A stretch of DNA of 64,000 bases from Didemnitutus sp047777955. GTDB lineage: Bacteria > Verrucomicrobiota > Verrucomicrobiia > Opitutales > Opitutaceae. A program made the translations under genes and the position numbers. The notes under the pieces are model-generated. The model saw only the letters and a list, made by a program, of their open reading frames with translations. It was not told the DNA's origin and did not search any database. Shown piece after piece: positions 46,054 to 54,840 of the stretch. The stretch lies in the NCBI RefSeq assembly GCF_047777955.1, contig NZ_CP180537.1, forward strand, positions 1,054,001 to 1,118,000, read 5' to 3'. Within the stretch, counting starts at the first letter, position 1. Each line of letters opens with the position of its first letter.

Positions 46054-46650
46054 ATGAAAGAGGATATCCTAGAACAAATCGTAGACGATTATCTGAACCT
46101 AAAAGGATATTTCACTATGGCGAACGTGCGATTCATGCCCGCGAAAGATGCGGACGGTCACGACCCGCAACAAGACTCCGTCCCGAGCGACATCGATATC
46201 GTCGGTATCAATCCAAGAATTGCAGGGCCATCACGAGTCGTGGCCGTCAGTTGCAAGAGTTGGCAAGATGGATTTTGGCCGAAATGGGAAATCGAAAAAA
46301 TTAAGAGTAACGGCTCACACGCGGGCCGAGAGCGGTGGCGTTCCTATCGTGAATTGGCCAGGGATAAATGGGCGGTCGCGTTCAAAGACAAAATCGAGGC
46401 CATCACCGGCCAGCGTGAATTCGAATATTGGACCGTTTGCCTTTTTGTCGGCGCGAGCGAGCGAGAGCACATCCCGCTATGGACCCAAGATCCCGAGTTT
46501 AGGAACCGATTGACGCCTCACCTCCACATCAAGACGCTGCACGATCTATTCCGTGACATCTATGTTTCGCTCGGGACCACGCCGGCCGGCAGCGAAGTTG
46601 GTCGATTGATTCAGGTTATGAAGGCCGCCAAAATCAGGGTCGAACCGTAG
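46054..46650 (+). CDS. Putative PD-(D/E)XK nuclease-fold protein
   Basis: The 198-residue protein has SDIDIVGINPR followed by VVAVSCKSWQ, which fits the D-x(n)-(E/C)-x-K signature of restriction-endonuclease folds, with Cys in place of the usual Glu. C-terminal helices include HIKTLHDLFRDIYVSL. It has lower GC than the chromosome. It stands alone on the plus strand, converging on the DUF2779 gene with only nine bases between the stop codons. I do not recognise a named family. Confidence 0.6.
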   Translation: MKEDILEQIVDDYLNLKGYFTMANVRFMPAKDADGHDPQQDSVPSDIDIVGINPRIAGPSRVVAVSCKSWQDGFWPKWEIEKIKSNGSHAGRERWRSYRELARDKWAVAFKDKIEAITGQREFEYWTVCLFVGASEREHIPLWTQDPEFRNRLTPHLHIKTLHDLFRDIYVSLGTTPAGSEVGRLIQVMKAAKIRVEP

Positions 46651-46659
46651 CGCGGGACC

Positions 46660-48426
46660 TCACGAGGTCCAATGCTTCCAAATCATCACCATCGCCATCG
46701 TATCGAGCCCGCAGTATTGGAGGAGCAGTTTGCGCCACGCCTCCTTCGCGTCTTCAGCGCGGCGCCCTGCGCCGTAAAGCATCTCCTGATAGGCTCTCAT
46801 CGCTCCCGTGCCCTCGTTCACCACCTCCGCCTGATCGAAAATCTCCAGCTTGGGTAAAGTCTGATACGGATCGACGGGCACGCCGTCCTCGATTCGCACG
46901 TAAGCCTGAAACAATGGATCGGCGCGCAATGCGGCGTTTGACTGCCATACGGCCGGCAGCACCGCCTTGATCGACGTCGAGCCGCGCATTGCCGGATGGA
47001 AATAGTTGCCCAGTGCATGAGCGCATAGATCGAACAGGCGCCCTGAGCCGACTGTCCGCAAGAGCCATCCCTTCAGGTCGTCCTCGCCCAGCCCGTAGTC
47101 GGCAATTTGGCGGGCGATGTCTTCCAAGGTCGTTTTCTCGTGATGCGACCATGTGAGCAAAGTCCCGTGGTCTCCGATGACATCCCGGAGTGATTGCGCG
47201 AATCTGACATTGGGGAATCCCTCCGCGACGTTGATCCACTCCGTATGGCGGAGCGCCGCGCCCGGATGATCGATCGTATGGCAACTCCATTGAAAGGCGA
47301 CCTGCTCGAAAGGCCGCATTCCGCGATGGTAAGGTAGCACCAAGCGCGAAGTCTCAAAATCGATGAAGTGCAGCGGATACGCCAGCGCCTCAAGGGTCGG
47401 CCGCAGTTGAGCGGAACGCCATTCCGTCTGCGCTTTCGTGTGCTCAATCTGAATCCGTTGCCGCTCTGCGTAACTCGTCGTCAGCGCGCTGACGGGCATA
47501 TCGAACAGCGACGCTTTCTTTTGTTGAATCAGCGTATCCGCTAACGGGGCTTTCGCGGCATTCTTGATTCTCCCGAGCTGGTAGAGATCGAGCAAAGCGG
47601 GCGTCACGCGGCCGAGATCACCCCAACATTCCTGAAACCCATTGGGGCGAACGGACTCTTCCATCCGATACTCGCACTCCCGGCAATGGTAGCCAAGCGA
47701 TGTCACCGCGCGCTGCGGGCCATCCTTAATCAACGGCAGCAGTTTAGTGGCGACGGCACACACGTCGTCATAGACCGATGCGACCTCGGCATCCACCGGA
47801 ACCAGCCGAAGCAGCTTGCTTTGCCGGAGCGTGGGGACATCCCCCAAGAAATCGACCTCTACGGCCCGGCCCTGGCGGGTGAGGGAAAAAAGCGTCGGCA
47901 GGAGATCGATCTCGGAGACGGCGGCCTTGTCCGGCAGCAGCAGGAAACATTCGATTTTAGCGTGCGGCAGCGCCCGGGCGATGACCATGCGCTGGAATGC
48001 AACGTCCTCGATGTATTCCACCCATTCGGCGCGCACCGCGCCATTTCTACCGGCGAGCCCACTCGTCGCGTCGTAGCCCTTCGATTTTACTTCGATCAGT
48101 TGAAGACGGTCGCCCGACTTTTTCAAAATATCGACGCGGGCCAAATAGCCGTCGGACCAAAACGCGGGTTCGAACAAGGTCACGGCATCCTTTGCCATCA
48201 ACATCGCGGTCTCGGCGACCGCCTTCGCCGGATCGAGATCGGCGACCATGACCCCTTCGGCAAATAACAGCTGCGCAAATTTTCCAACCATGAACCCGCC
48301 GTCGGCGAGCAACTCCATGTAGGAATCCTCGTCTAGGGTCGTCGGATACCGGTTCTTCTTGTAGAACAATTTGGTCGCGCAATTCCGCGCGACCTTGAAA
48401 TCCGATTTGGAGAGATAGTGGTTCAT
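46660..48426 (-). CDS. DUF2779 domain protein (predicted nuclease)
   Basis: The 588-residue protein begins LSKSDFKVARNCATKLFYKK, typical of DUF2779 proteins. It has a PD-(D/E)XK-like core (SDGYLARVDILKK ... LIEVKSKGYD) about residues 80-120 and a four-Cys-like element (CRECEYRMEE). A C-terminal region starts HFIDFETSRLVLPYHRG, with a DEDD-exonuclease-like acidic start (D-F-E). The ATG overlaps the stop of the upstream gene by four bases (ATGA), indicating translational coupling. It is probably a DNA- or RNA-processing enzyme; the activity is unproven. Confidence 0.75.
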   Translation of the reverse strand: MNHYLSKSDFKVARNCATKLFYKKNRYPTTLDEDSYMELLADGGFMVGKFAQLLFAEGVMVADLDPAKAVAETAMLMAKDAVTLFEPAFWSDGYLARVDILKKSGDRLQLIEVKSKGYDATSGLAGRNGAVRAEWVEYIEDVAFQRMVIARALPHAKIECFLLLPDKAAVSEIDLLPTLFSLTRQGRAVEVDFLGDVPTLRQSKLLRLVPVDAEVASVYDDVCAVATKLLPLIKDGPQRAVTSLGYHCRECEYRMEESVRPNGFQECWGDLGRVTPALLDLYQLGRIKNAAKAPLADTLIQQKKASLFDMPVSALTTSYAERQRIQIEHTKAQTEWRSAQLRPTLEALAYPLHFIDFETSRLVLPYHRGMRPFEQVAFQWSCHTIDHPGAALRHTEWINVAEGFPNVRFAQSLRDVIGDHGTLLTWSHHEKTTLEDIARQIADYGLGEDDLKGWLLRTVGSGRLFDLCAHALGNYFHPAMRGSTSIKAVLPAVWQSNAALRADPLFQAYVRIEDGVPVDPYQTLPKLEIFDQAEVVNEGTGAMRAYQEMLYGAGRRAEDAKEAWRKLLLQYCGLDTMAMVMIWKHWTS

Positions 48427-49403
48427 GGAACGGAGGCGGCCGGCACCGTTCGTTTCGCCAGACGCAACAGCCGCTTTACGCAACTCGCATCGGTCCGCGG
48501 GTCTTTGCCCAGGCCGCGTAACACCGCGGCATTGCGGGCGTCTCCCCGCAGGCCTTGTCGCGTGGCCTCGTCATAATGACGCCTCGCGGCCACCGCTTCC
48601 TCCTGGCGCTGAACGCGGGCAATGCTCAGCTTTGGTCCTTGGCGCGACGCGCCGTGGGCGCGATGAAGTTTGCCGATTGCCGCCCAGTTCAAGTCGCGCC
48701 GTTTGTCGAAGCTCCAGTGTCGCGGAATCACGATCATGGTGCCATGTGGCGTGGGATTGACGCTGACCTTGAGGAGCAGTGGCCGATCCTTTTCCACCCC
48801 GTAGAGGTCCCAGCGGTAACACAAAGCGTCGAAGGTTACGAGGAACCGGGCCTTGCTGGATCGCCAGTTGAAGCTCCATCCCTCTCGAAAATTGCGCTCC
48901 TGCGACATGCGACGGCGAATGACCCCGCGCTGATTTTGGAAGCGCTCGATTTTGAAATGCTGCTTCAGTTCGGTCCAGGCGGCGCGCAGCTCCGGATCGC
49001 CCGCGAGCTGATTCTCCAGCTCCACGAACTTTGCCTGTTGGAGCACCAGCTTTTCGTAGCGCCCTTGGGAAACGTCGTGCTCGTAATCGCCCACGATGCG
49101 TTGCGCTTCCGCCGGCGGTGGCGCGCCAATCAACCGGAGCAGCAGCGTGAGCTGCCGGTCGGCGGGCGTGGCGCGTTCGACCAGCGCGAGAAGGTGGCAT
49201 GCGAGACCTTCGAAATCGACCGGCCAGAGGGTCAAAGGCACGGACAGCCAATCGTAGACATTCCAAATCAGCTCGGCGTCCGCGCGGCGATTGATGTCGC
49301 GACGGCGTCGATACAGACGCCGCAGGAGGTCGCCGCACTTTTCCATGCGGCGAAACGCCAGCTGCCGAACTTTGGCCAAATCGGCCTTGAGGGAGCGTTT
49401 CAT
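48423..49403 (-). CDS. Uncharacterised protein coupled to DUF2779 gene
   Basis: The 326-residue protein is basic at both ends and mainly helical, with no signal peptide or TM segment. Notable blocks are AELIWNVYDWLSVPLTLWP, RYEKLVLQQAKFVELENQL, FREGWSFNWRSSKARFLVTFDALCYRWDLYG and MIVIPRHWSFDKRRDLNWAAIGKLHRAHG. The basic C-terminus could bind nucleic acid. The ATG at 49403 is used; upstream residues look non-coding. It is the first gene of a two-gene operon with the DUF2779 protein. I do not recognise the family. Confidence 0.65.
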   Translation of the reverse strand: MKRSLKADLAKVRQLAFRRMEKCGDLLRRLYRRRRDINRRADAELIWNVYDWLSVPLTLWPVDFEGLACHLLALVERATPADRQLTLLLRLIGAPPPAEAQRIVGDYEHDVSQGRYEKLVLQQAKFVELENQLAGDPELRAAWTELKQHFKIERFQNQRGVIRRRMSQERNFREGWSFNWRSSKARFLVTFDALCYRWDLYGVEKDRPLLLKVSVNPTPHGTMIVIPRHWSFDKRRDLNWAAIGKLHRAHGASRQGPKLSIARVQRQEEAVAARRHYDEATRQGLRGDARNAAVLRGLGKDPRTDASCVKRLLRLAKRTVPAASVP

Positions 49404-49574
49404 GCGCGGTGGAGGCCGGAGGGGTGAACCACGCGAATGGAGCAAGCTTTGGCCACAATCTTTGCCCCTGTCGAGTTCACACCGATGGGCTATACTGCGA
49501 TTGTTCCGCAAACCTAAGCGCAGATACCAACTACTACAGACAACCCTCGCTCACGCGAACTGACCCTGACTACC

Positions 49575-49862
49575 ATGCCCGATACTCATCAAATTCGCTG
49601 TATCAACAAAACCAACCGCTACGACGCGCACGATCGGATTCATAGCGTCGGCGGCCTCAACGGCGACGGTGGCCGTTGGAAGCTTTCGCAGTCCGAAGCC
49701 ATCGCCGGCATCGAGAGCGGCAAGTGGAGCTTCTTCGTCGAGGCGAACGGCCGCCGCGCGAACGTCGTCGTCGCCGTGAGCCGCTACGGCAACAAATACC
49801 TCAAGACGGAGGCCGACGGTGAGCAGCCCGACAACCTGCTGAGCCTGCCAGAGTGTCCCTAA
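49575..49862 (+). CDS. DUF3892 small protein
   Basis: The 95-residue protein matches DUF3892: IRCINKTNRYDAHDRIHSVGG, then W-x-L-s-x-x-x-A-I-x-x-I-E-x-G and VVVAVSRYGNKYLKTEADGE. These are small cytosolic proteins often found on mobile elements and near defence genes; the function is unknown. It is followed nine bases later by the DUF2188 gene. Confidence 0.8.
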   Translation: MPDTHQIRCINKTNRYDAHDRIHSVGGLNGDGGRWKLSQSEAIAGIESGKWSFFVEANGRRANVVVAVSRYGNKYLKTEADGEQPDNLLSLPECP

Positions 49863-49871
49863 ACGATTCTT

Positions 49872-50093
49872 ATGTCCAAAGACCAACACGTCGTCCCTCG
49901 TGGGAAAGGCTGGGCCGTTCACGGTGCCGGCAACTCCCGTGATACCTCCCAGCACACCAAGCAGTCGACGGCCATCTCCGCGGCCCGCGACATCGCCAAA
50001 AACCAGCATGCCGAAGTGGTCATTCATGGCCGCGACGGCCGCATCCGAGAAAAGAATAGCTACGGCAACGACACGTTCCCGCCGAAAGGCTAA
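49872..50093 (+). CDS. DUF2188 small protein
   Basis: The 73-residue protein matches DUF2188: HVVPRGKGWAVHGAGNSRDT, then AISAARDIAKNQHAEVVIHGRDGRIREKNSYG. The function is unknown. It probably forms an operon with the DUF3892 gene and is followed by a strong hairpin, so it appears separated from jetA. Confidence 0.82.
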   Translation: MSKDQHVVPRGKGWAVHGAGNSRDTSQHTKQSTAISAARDIAKNQHAEVVIHGRDGRIREKNSYGNDTFPPKG

Positions 50094-50116
50094 AACTCGC
50101 GACCGCTCCCCGATTC

Positions 50117-50141
50117 GCCGCGCCCCATGTGGGGGCGCGGC
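50117..50141 (+). terminator. Hairpin between DUF2188 and jetA
   Basis: A perfect 10-bp GC-rich stem (50117-50126 with 50132-50141) has a 5-base loop. There is no T tract. It lies 24 bases after the DUF2188 stop; a TATATAGG (50151-50158) just after it could be the jet promoter. Confidence 0.5.
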
Positions 50142-50246
50142 GATTGGAGCTATATAGGCCGGTCGGATAAGCCGCTTCGCCTGTGGCGCCGAGAAGTGTT
50201 GTCCGACCACGGCCACGCGGACTATGTTGGTCCTGCCCGATTTTCT

Positions 50247-51470
50247 ATGCTGATTTCGCTGCAAGAAGCCGCTGGGTTCGTGAGCACGCATTACGCGGTC
50301 TTCGACGAACTATGGCGGCGTAAGGATGAGCGGATGACCGAGGCCGACCTGCTCGCGGTCATCGGTTCAGTCCAGAACGCAGCCACTCCGGCCTACCTGC
50401 TGACGCAGCTGAAACGGATGAAATTTCTCGTGGAAGCAGACGCGGAGGTCGGGGTGTGGGAATTGGCGCCACCGTTTGCCCGCTGGATCGAGCATCTCCA
50501 GCAGATTTCCCGACCAGTCTCATCCGCACGCATTCGCGGTCAGCTCGCGGAAATCGATCACAATCTGGATGCGTTTCGCGTCGCCGAGGCCCGTGGCGAC
50601 CTTGCCACGGCGCGGGAGCTGTTACGGGAGACGCGCAGCGCCTTTCAGCTTTTGATTGAGGACCTCGGGCAGACGCGCGCAGCGATCGCGACTGCGGTGA
50701 GCGAGGCCAAGAGCGAACATCGGAGACAAAGCGCGGTGGAACGTTTTCGTCGGATTAATCGCTTTTGGACGGAATATCTTATTCCGATGCTCGACTTGCT
50801 CGATCCTGCCGGGCCGATGGAGGTGGCCTGCACCGCTTGGGAGAACCAACTCGCGCTCTCGTTGGAGAAGAAGTTCATCCCTGAGAGATTGGCAGCGGAG
50901 CGGATTGAAACCGAGATGCGCATTCTACGCGTCACCGTTCGGCATAGTTTCCGGTCATGTCGTGATGAACTCGAACCGCTGCACGCGCGGTTGCGGCGGG
51001 ACAGCCTCTGGACCGATGGAGCTGCGCGGGTCCTGCAACGATTGGAACGAGAGGGAGTGGCCGGCTCGGTCTTCGCCAGCAGCCTGCCGGTCTCAACCTT
51101 TCGTTTCGTCGGACAGATTGCCCCGGCCGCGCTGCTCGCCAGCGCAGCCCAATGGCGCGATTTCAGTGCGCCGCCCTCCGAGATCGATTTCGCCGGCTCC
51201 GCCGCGCCGGCCGATTCTCAGGACGTTGAGGATATACTCGCCGCCATGGAAGTGGCGCCTACAAGCCTGTATCCGCTCGACGATCTGCTCGCGTGGCTGG
51301 CGCAGAACCACGGGCAACGCGGATTCAATGCCATCTTGCAGGTTTTCTCGCTCCTCGTGACCGACGCTCGCTACCAAGCGACGTTTCGTTTTCCGGTCGC
51401 CGACTATGCGTTCGCCGGCGGGGTCGTGCGGTGCGGACGCGTGAAACTCACCCTTCGTTCTGCCGCATGA
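50247..51470 (+). CDS. jetA: Wadjet subunit JetA (MksF/kleisin-like)
   Basis: The 407-residue protein is first in a four-gene operon with the size order and SMC/Toprim partners of Wadjet. It starts with a winged-helix-like region (FVSTHYAVFDELWRRKDERMTEADLLAVI), followed by long helices (IDHNLDAFRVAEARGDLATARELL). The C-terminal winged helix includes LYPLDDLLAWLAQNHGQRGFNAILQVFSLL. In Wadjet the JetA dimer is the kleisin that bridges JetC heads and binds JetB. The ATG at 50247 follows the hairpin and promoter-like sequence; the frame stays open upstream. It overlaps jetB by four bases. The assignment rests mainly on context and length. Confidence 0.8.
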   Translation: MLISLQEAAGFVSTHYAVFDELWRRKDERMTEADLLAVIGSVQNAATPAYLLTQLKRMKFLVEADAEVGVWELAPPFARWIEHLQQISRPVSSARIRGQLAEIDHNLDAFRVAEARGDLATARELLRETRSAFQLLIEDLGQTRAAIATAVSEAKSEHRRQSAVERFRRINRFWTEYLIPMLDLLDPAGPMEVACTAWENQLALSLEKKFIPERLAAERIETEMRILRVTVRHSFRSCRDELEPLHARLRRDSLWTDGAARVLQRLEREGVAGSVFASSLPVSTFRFVGQIAPAALLASAAQWRDFSAPPSEIDFAGSAAPADSQDVEDILAAMEVAPTSLYPLDDLLAWLAQNHGQRGFNAILQVFSLLVTDARYQATFRFPVADYAFAGGVVRCGRVKLTLRSAA

Positions 51471-52057
51471 ATTCAGCGCTCGAACAACTCCCGCAACTCG
51501 CGGCCATCTTCCGGGGCATCAAGGCCGGCAAGCATTGGTGTTTTGGTGACCCGGAATACGACGATCTGAACGGGGTGCTTTTTGAGCGCTACCAGGCATT
51601 CTTCGCCCAACTCGACTTAAACCTACACCGCGACGTGCGTGGTTTCATTTTTGCGACCTCGGACGACGATGACTATAAAGGCAGTGACTCGATCACGCGG
51701 TTTGTGGTCTTCACTGCCGTCTGGGTCGACGCGATCGCGGACGCGGGAGAAGACATCGGCAAGACGCTCTTTACCCCAAACCAGATCATTGCCGATTTGC
51801 CCCACTTCGCCGCGGATTCGCATCGCCGCTCACTGAAGCAAGTGGGAATCGAAAACGTGACGGACCTGGCAGCAACCTTGCGATCCTTGGAGCGCCTTGG
51901 GTTCGTCGAGATGGACGGCAGCGGACGCTTTTCGCTGCGGGTTTCCTTTCACCGGCTCCTCGATGTTTGCCGCGATGCGGCTACAGCACCCGATGCGTCA
52001 TCGGCACCGCCCGACGTAGGCGCCGAACCGAATGGAACGGAGGATGCCTCAGCATGA
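51467..52057 (+). CDS. jetB: Wadjet subunit JetB (MksE/KITE-like)
   Basis: The 196-residue acidic protein matches the MksE-like, DUF4194-type role: IKAGKHWCFGDPEYDDLNGVLFERYQAFFAQL, then VWVDAIADAGEDIGKTLFTPNQII and a closing winged helix (TLRSLERLGFVEMDGSGRFSLR). It has a disordered Pro/Ala/Glu tail. KITE proteins bind the kleisin and DNA in SMC complexes. ATGA overlaps link it to jetA and jetC. Confidence 0.82.
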   Translation: MNSALEQLPQLAAIFRGIKAGKHWCFGDPEYDDLNGVLFERYQAFFAQLDLNLHRDVRGFIFATSDDDDYKGSDSITRFVVFTAVWVDAIADAGEDIGKTLFTPNQIIADLPHFAADSHRRSLKQVGIENVTDLAATLRSLERLGFVEMDGSGRFSLRVSFHRLLDVCRDAATAPDASSAPPDVGAEPNGTEDASA

Positions 52058-54840
52058 GCGCGGATACTGCAGCCTCTCGGCTCTTCGGCCCGCGTCGCTT
52101 GATCCTGATTCAGTCAGGCAAATACGACTACGCTGAATTGGATCTCACCCGGTCGTTTCAACTCGTGGGCGTCAATGGCCTGGGAAAAACGGCGCTGATC
52201 TCCACGCTGCAATATCTCTACCTCGACAATCAGCGGGACATGCGCTTCGGCCAGCATAGCACCGACGATAGTCGCCGGTTCTATTTCAAGGGCGACGCCA
52301 GTTTTATTCTCTTCGAATGCGAGACGTCACTCGGCACGGTGACGGTGGGCGCGCGGAGCCTCGGCGCGGTGGCGGGCTACGAATTGCAGCGGTTCGCGTG
52401 GACCGGAGCGTATGATCGCGCCGACTTCATCGATGAAAAGAATCGGCCGCGGGCCTGGGACGAGGTCCGCGCCACCCTGGCGACCAAGGAGCTGCGAGTG
52501 ATGGCCGACACCGCGGAACTCCGCCGCCTGCTGGGTGCCGTGGACGACGAAACCAACGCCAGCTGGGAATTGGTCCCGCTGACCGACTCGCGCGACTATC
52601 CTCGATTTCGACAGACTTTCCAGCGTTTGCTGCAGCTGAAGGACATTCGGCAGGATGATTTGAAACATTTGCTCGCGGACTGCGCGAAACTCAGCCCGGC
52701 GGAGCGCGAAATCGATCTGGCGAAAGGCTCGGAAAAAGAACTGACCAAGATCAATCGTGATCGCGTGGAGGTGGCGGTCCTGCGCGCTGCGGTGGCACGA
52801 GTCAAGGAGGCGCGGGAGCTTTACGACCAAGAATACGTCGCGCGCGCGATTGCGCACGCCGCCACCCAAGAAATGCAGTCCCGGTATGCCGGCTACGCTG
52901 CATGGTTCAAAAGTGAGACCAATGCCCTCTATGCAGTGCGCGATGCAGCTCAGAAAGAGTTTACGCGCTTGGAAAGCGAACAAAAGGAACTCCAGCATTC
53001 ATTGAAAGAAGCGAACCAAGCCGCCGGCGGGGTTAAGGCGAAGCTGGATGCCATCATCGAGGGGCGCACGCGCTATGCGGACTTCGTCCTTGAAGTGGAA
53101 GAACAGGTCCGGGATCGCCTGAGCGATGAGGTGAGCGGACTGAAGATGCGGTTAGCGGATGTGCCGAAGGAAGCCATTGAAGTGCTGACGCGCCAACTCG
53201 GGGAACAACAAGCCCAGCTCGCCCAACGACAGGCAACTTTAGCGGCGATCGATCAACTCTTCATCACTTGGCTGCGGTCCCGCCTTCCGGAAACAGACAT
53301 TGCTCGGGTCGGCTCGCTTTTTGACCGTCGGGTGCTCGAATCAAAGCTCGATGAACAGATAACAATCCGGAACGAAGCGGAATTGGTGCGGCGGCTCCGC
53401 GGAGCCGCCGACCGATGCGATCCGCGAGGCTATGAGGACGATGCCGTCACGGTCGAGTTTTCAGCCGGCGCGGTATCGGCTGTCAATCAGTTGGGCCATC
53501 GCGGCCGGCTGGAAGAAGAGATTCGCAAGTTGCAGCGCGAGGTGGATCGCCTCGCCCGAGACATCGAGACGGTGAAAAATGCCGCGACCTATCGCGCGCG
53601 GCTCCCGGTGGCGGAAAAGGAGTTCGCCGCCCAGCTCGGTCGGCTTAACGCCTATCAACGGTTCCGCGAGGAGATCGCCAAAGAAGCGACCTATGAAAGC
53701 GAATTCAAACGCTACGAAGCCGCGGGCAAGAAAATCGAGGAACAGCTGGTGGCTAACGAATCCGCGCGGAACGAAGCTAAAAAGAGCGGCGAAGCAGCCA
53801 TCGAGAAATTCAACAGACTTCAGGAGGAGGAGGGAAAAATCCGGATCGAAGCCCGCAATCTACCTTCTGCCGATGGCGACAATCCCGGGCCGACGCCGCT
53901 GTCGACGGCGTTTGTTCGCGACCTTCCCGAATCACTACTGGAGGTTATCCGGATCACGCGTGAACGCTGCAATCAAGCCCGCAGCCGAGGGACGCAGCTG
54001 GCCGGGACGATGAGCCTGCTGGACAAAGATTTTCTCAACCCGAGTTTCCGTTACGACCACGCGGCCCCCGTCGTTGATCGGCTCTCGCAGCTCGAAGCGG
54101 AAATCGCCTCGCTCGACGAGCGCGCGCAAAATATCGAAACACGGTGGACGGCGTTGTTGACGGACGCGCGGAGCAGTTTCGCCACGGTGCTCAAATCGCT
54201 GCGCGCCGTTACGCGCCAAGCTCAAAAGCTGACGGGGGAACTCGGCAAGATCGAGTTCTCTAGCCTCACTGAGGTGCGTCTCGAGATTGTTCCCAACGCC
54301 GCAGCGGTCGCGGAATATGAGCGGCACTCCAAGGACTCAGCCCAACCTTCGCTGTTCGACACGGCGGAAGAAGCCGACCGAAAGATGAGCCAGTTCAGCC
54401 AATTGCTGCAGCGACGCCCAAAACTACTGCTGAACGAGCTTTTCTCGCTGCGTTGTGATGTGCGCCGAAAGGACGGCCAGCGGAATTCATACGACAACTT
54501 TGACGAGGTCGAATCGACGGGCACCACCGTGGTGCTCAAGGTAACCCTGAATCTGCTCGTGCTGCGAGATCTGCTGGTTCCGGGCAAAGCGCGAATTCCT
54601 TATTATCTAGACGAAGTCCATGCGCTCGACCGGCAGAATTTCGGTAACATTCTCCAGCTCTCCGAGCGTTTGGGCTTCATCGGTATCTATGCCGCGCCCA
54701 CCGCAGCCATCGGTCCCCGCCGATTTGTGCATTTGGTGCCCGACGCCAAAGGTCGCCTCGTTGTGACCGCGGCACATCGAAAGGACATCTTGCGGTCGCC
54801 CGATGACGTGACGCCGCTCAGTGAGGAATCCCATGGATGA
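52054..54840 (+). CDS. jetC: Wadjet SMC-like ATPase JetC (MksB-like)
   Basis: The 928-residue protein is a small SMC-type ATPase. The N-terminal head has a Walker A at residues 39-46 (GVNGLGKT) and RDMRFGQHSTDD. About 550 residues of charged coiled coil follow (e.g. RLESEQKELQHSLKEANQA, KYEAAGKKIEEQL-like stretches) around a hinge near residues 390-480. The C-terminal head has SSLTEVRLEIVPN and a Walker B-like IPYYLDEVHALD with D853/E854. JetC loop-extrudes DNA and measures plasmid size. It is short for the family, so it may represent a compact Wadjet type. The ATG overlaps the jetB stop. Confidence 0.88.
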   Translation: MSADTAASRLFGPRRLILIQSGKYDYAELDLTRSFQLVGVNGLGKTALISTLQYLYLDNQRDMRFGQHSTDDSRRFYFKGDASFILFECETSLGTVTVGARSLGAVAGYELQRFAWTGAYDRADFIDEKNRPRAWDEVRATLATKELRVMADTAELRRLLGAVDDETNASWELVPLTDSRDYPRFRQTFQRLLQLKDIRQDDLKHLLADCAKLSPAEREIDLAKGSEKELTKINRDRVEVAVLRAAVARVKEARELYDQEYVARAIAHAATQEMQSRYAGYAAWFKSETNALYAVRDAAQKEFTRLESEQKELQHSLKEANQAAGGVKAKLDAIIEGRTRYADFVLEVEEQVRDRLSDEVSGLKMRLADVPKEAIEVLTRQLGEQQAQLAQRQATLAAIDQLFITWLRSRLPETDIARVGSLFDRRVLESKLDEQITIRNEAELVRRLRGAADRCDPRGYEDDAVTVEFSAGAVSAVNQLGHRGRLEEEIRKLQREVDRLARDIETVKNAATYRARLPVAEKEFAAQLGRLNAYQRFREEIAKEATYESEFKRYEAAGKKIEEQLVANESARNEAKKSGEAAIEKFNRLQEEEGKIRIEARNLPSADGDNPGPTPLSTAFVRDLPESLLEVIRITRERCNQARSRGTQLAGTMSLLDKDFLNPSFRYDHAAPVVDRLSQLEAEIASLDERAQNIETRWTALLTDARSSFATVLKSLRAVTRQAQKLTGELGKIEFSSLTEVRLEIVPNAAAVAEYERHSKDSAQPSLFDTAEEADRKMSQFSQLLQRRPKLLLNELFSLRCDVRRKDGQRNSYDNFDEVESTGTTVVLKVTLNLLVLRDLLVPGKARIPYYLDEVHALDRQNFGNILQLSERLGFIGIYAAPTAAIGPRRFVHLVPDAKGRLVVTAAHRKDILRSPDDVTPLSEESHG

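Noticed and set aside
46054..46650. Restriction-modification partner for the PD-(D/E)XK-like protein
   Set aside because: No methyltransferase lies within 10 kb; the type III mod belongs to its own operon with res.
50127..50246. Upstream start for JetA at 50127
   Set aside because: It would begin inside a perfect 10-bp hairpin and before the promoter-like TATATAGG; the ATG at 50247 is more plausible.
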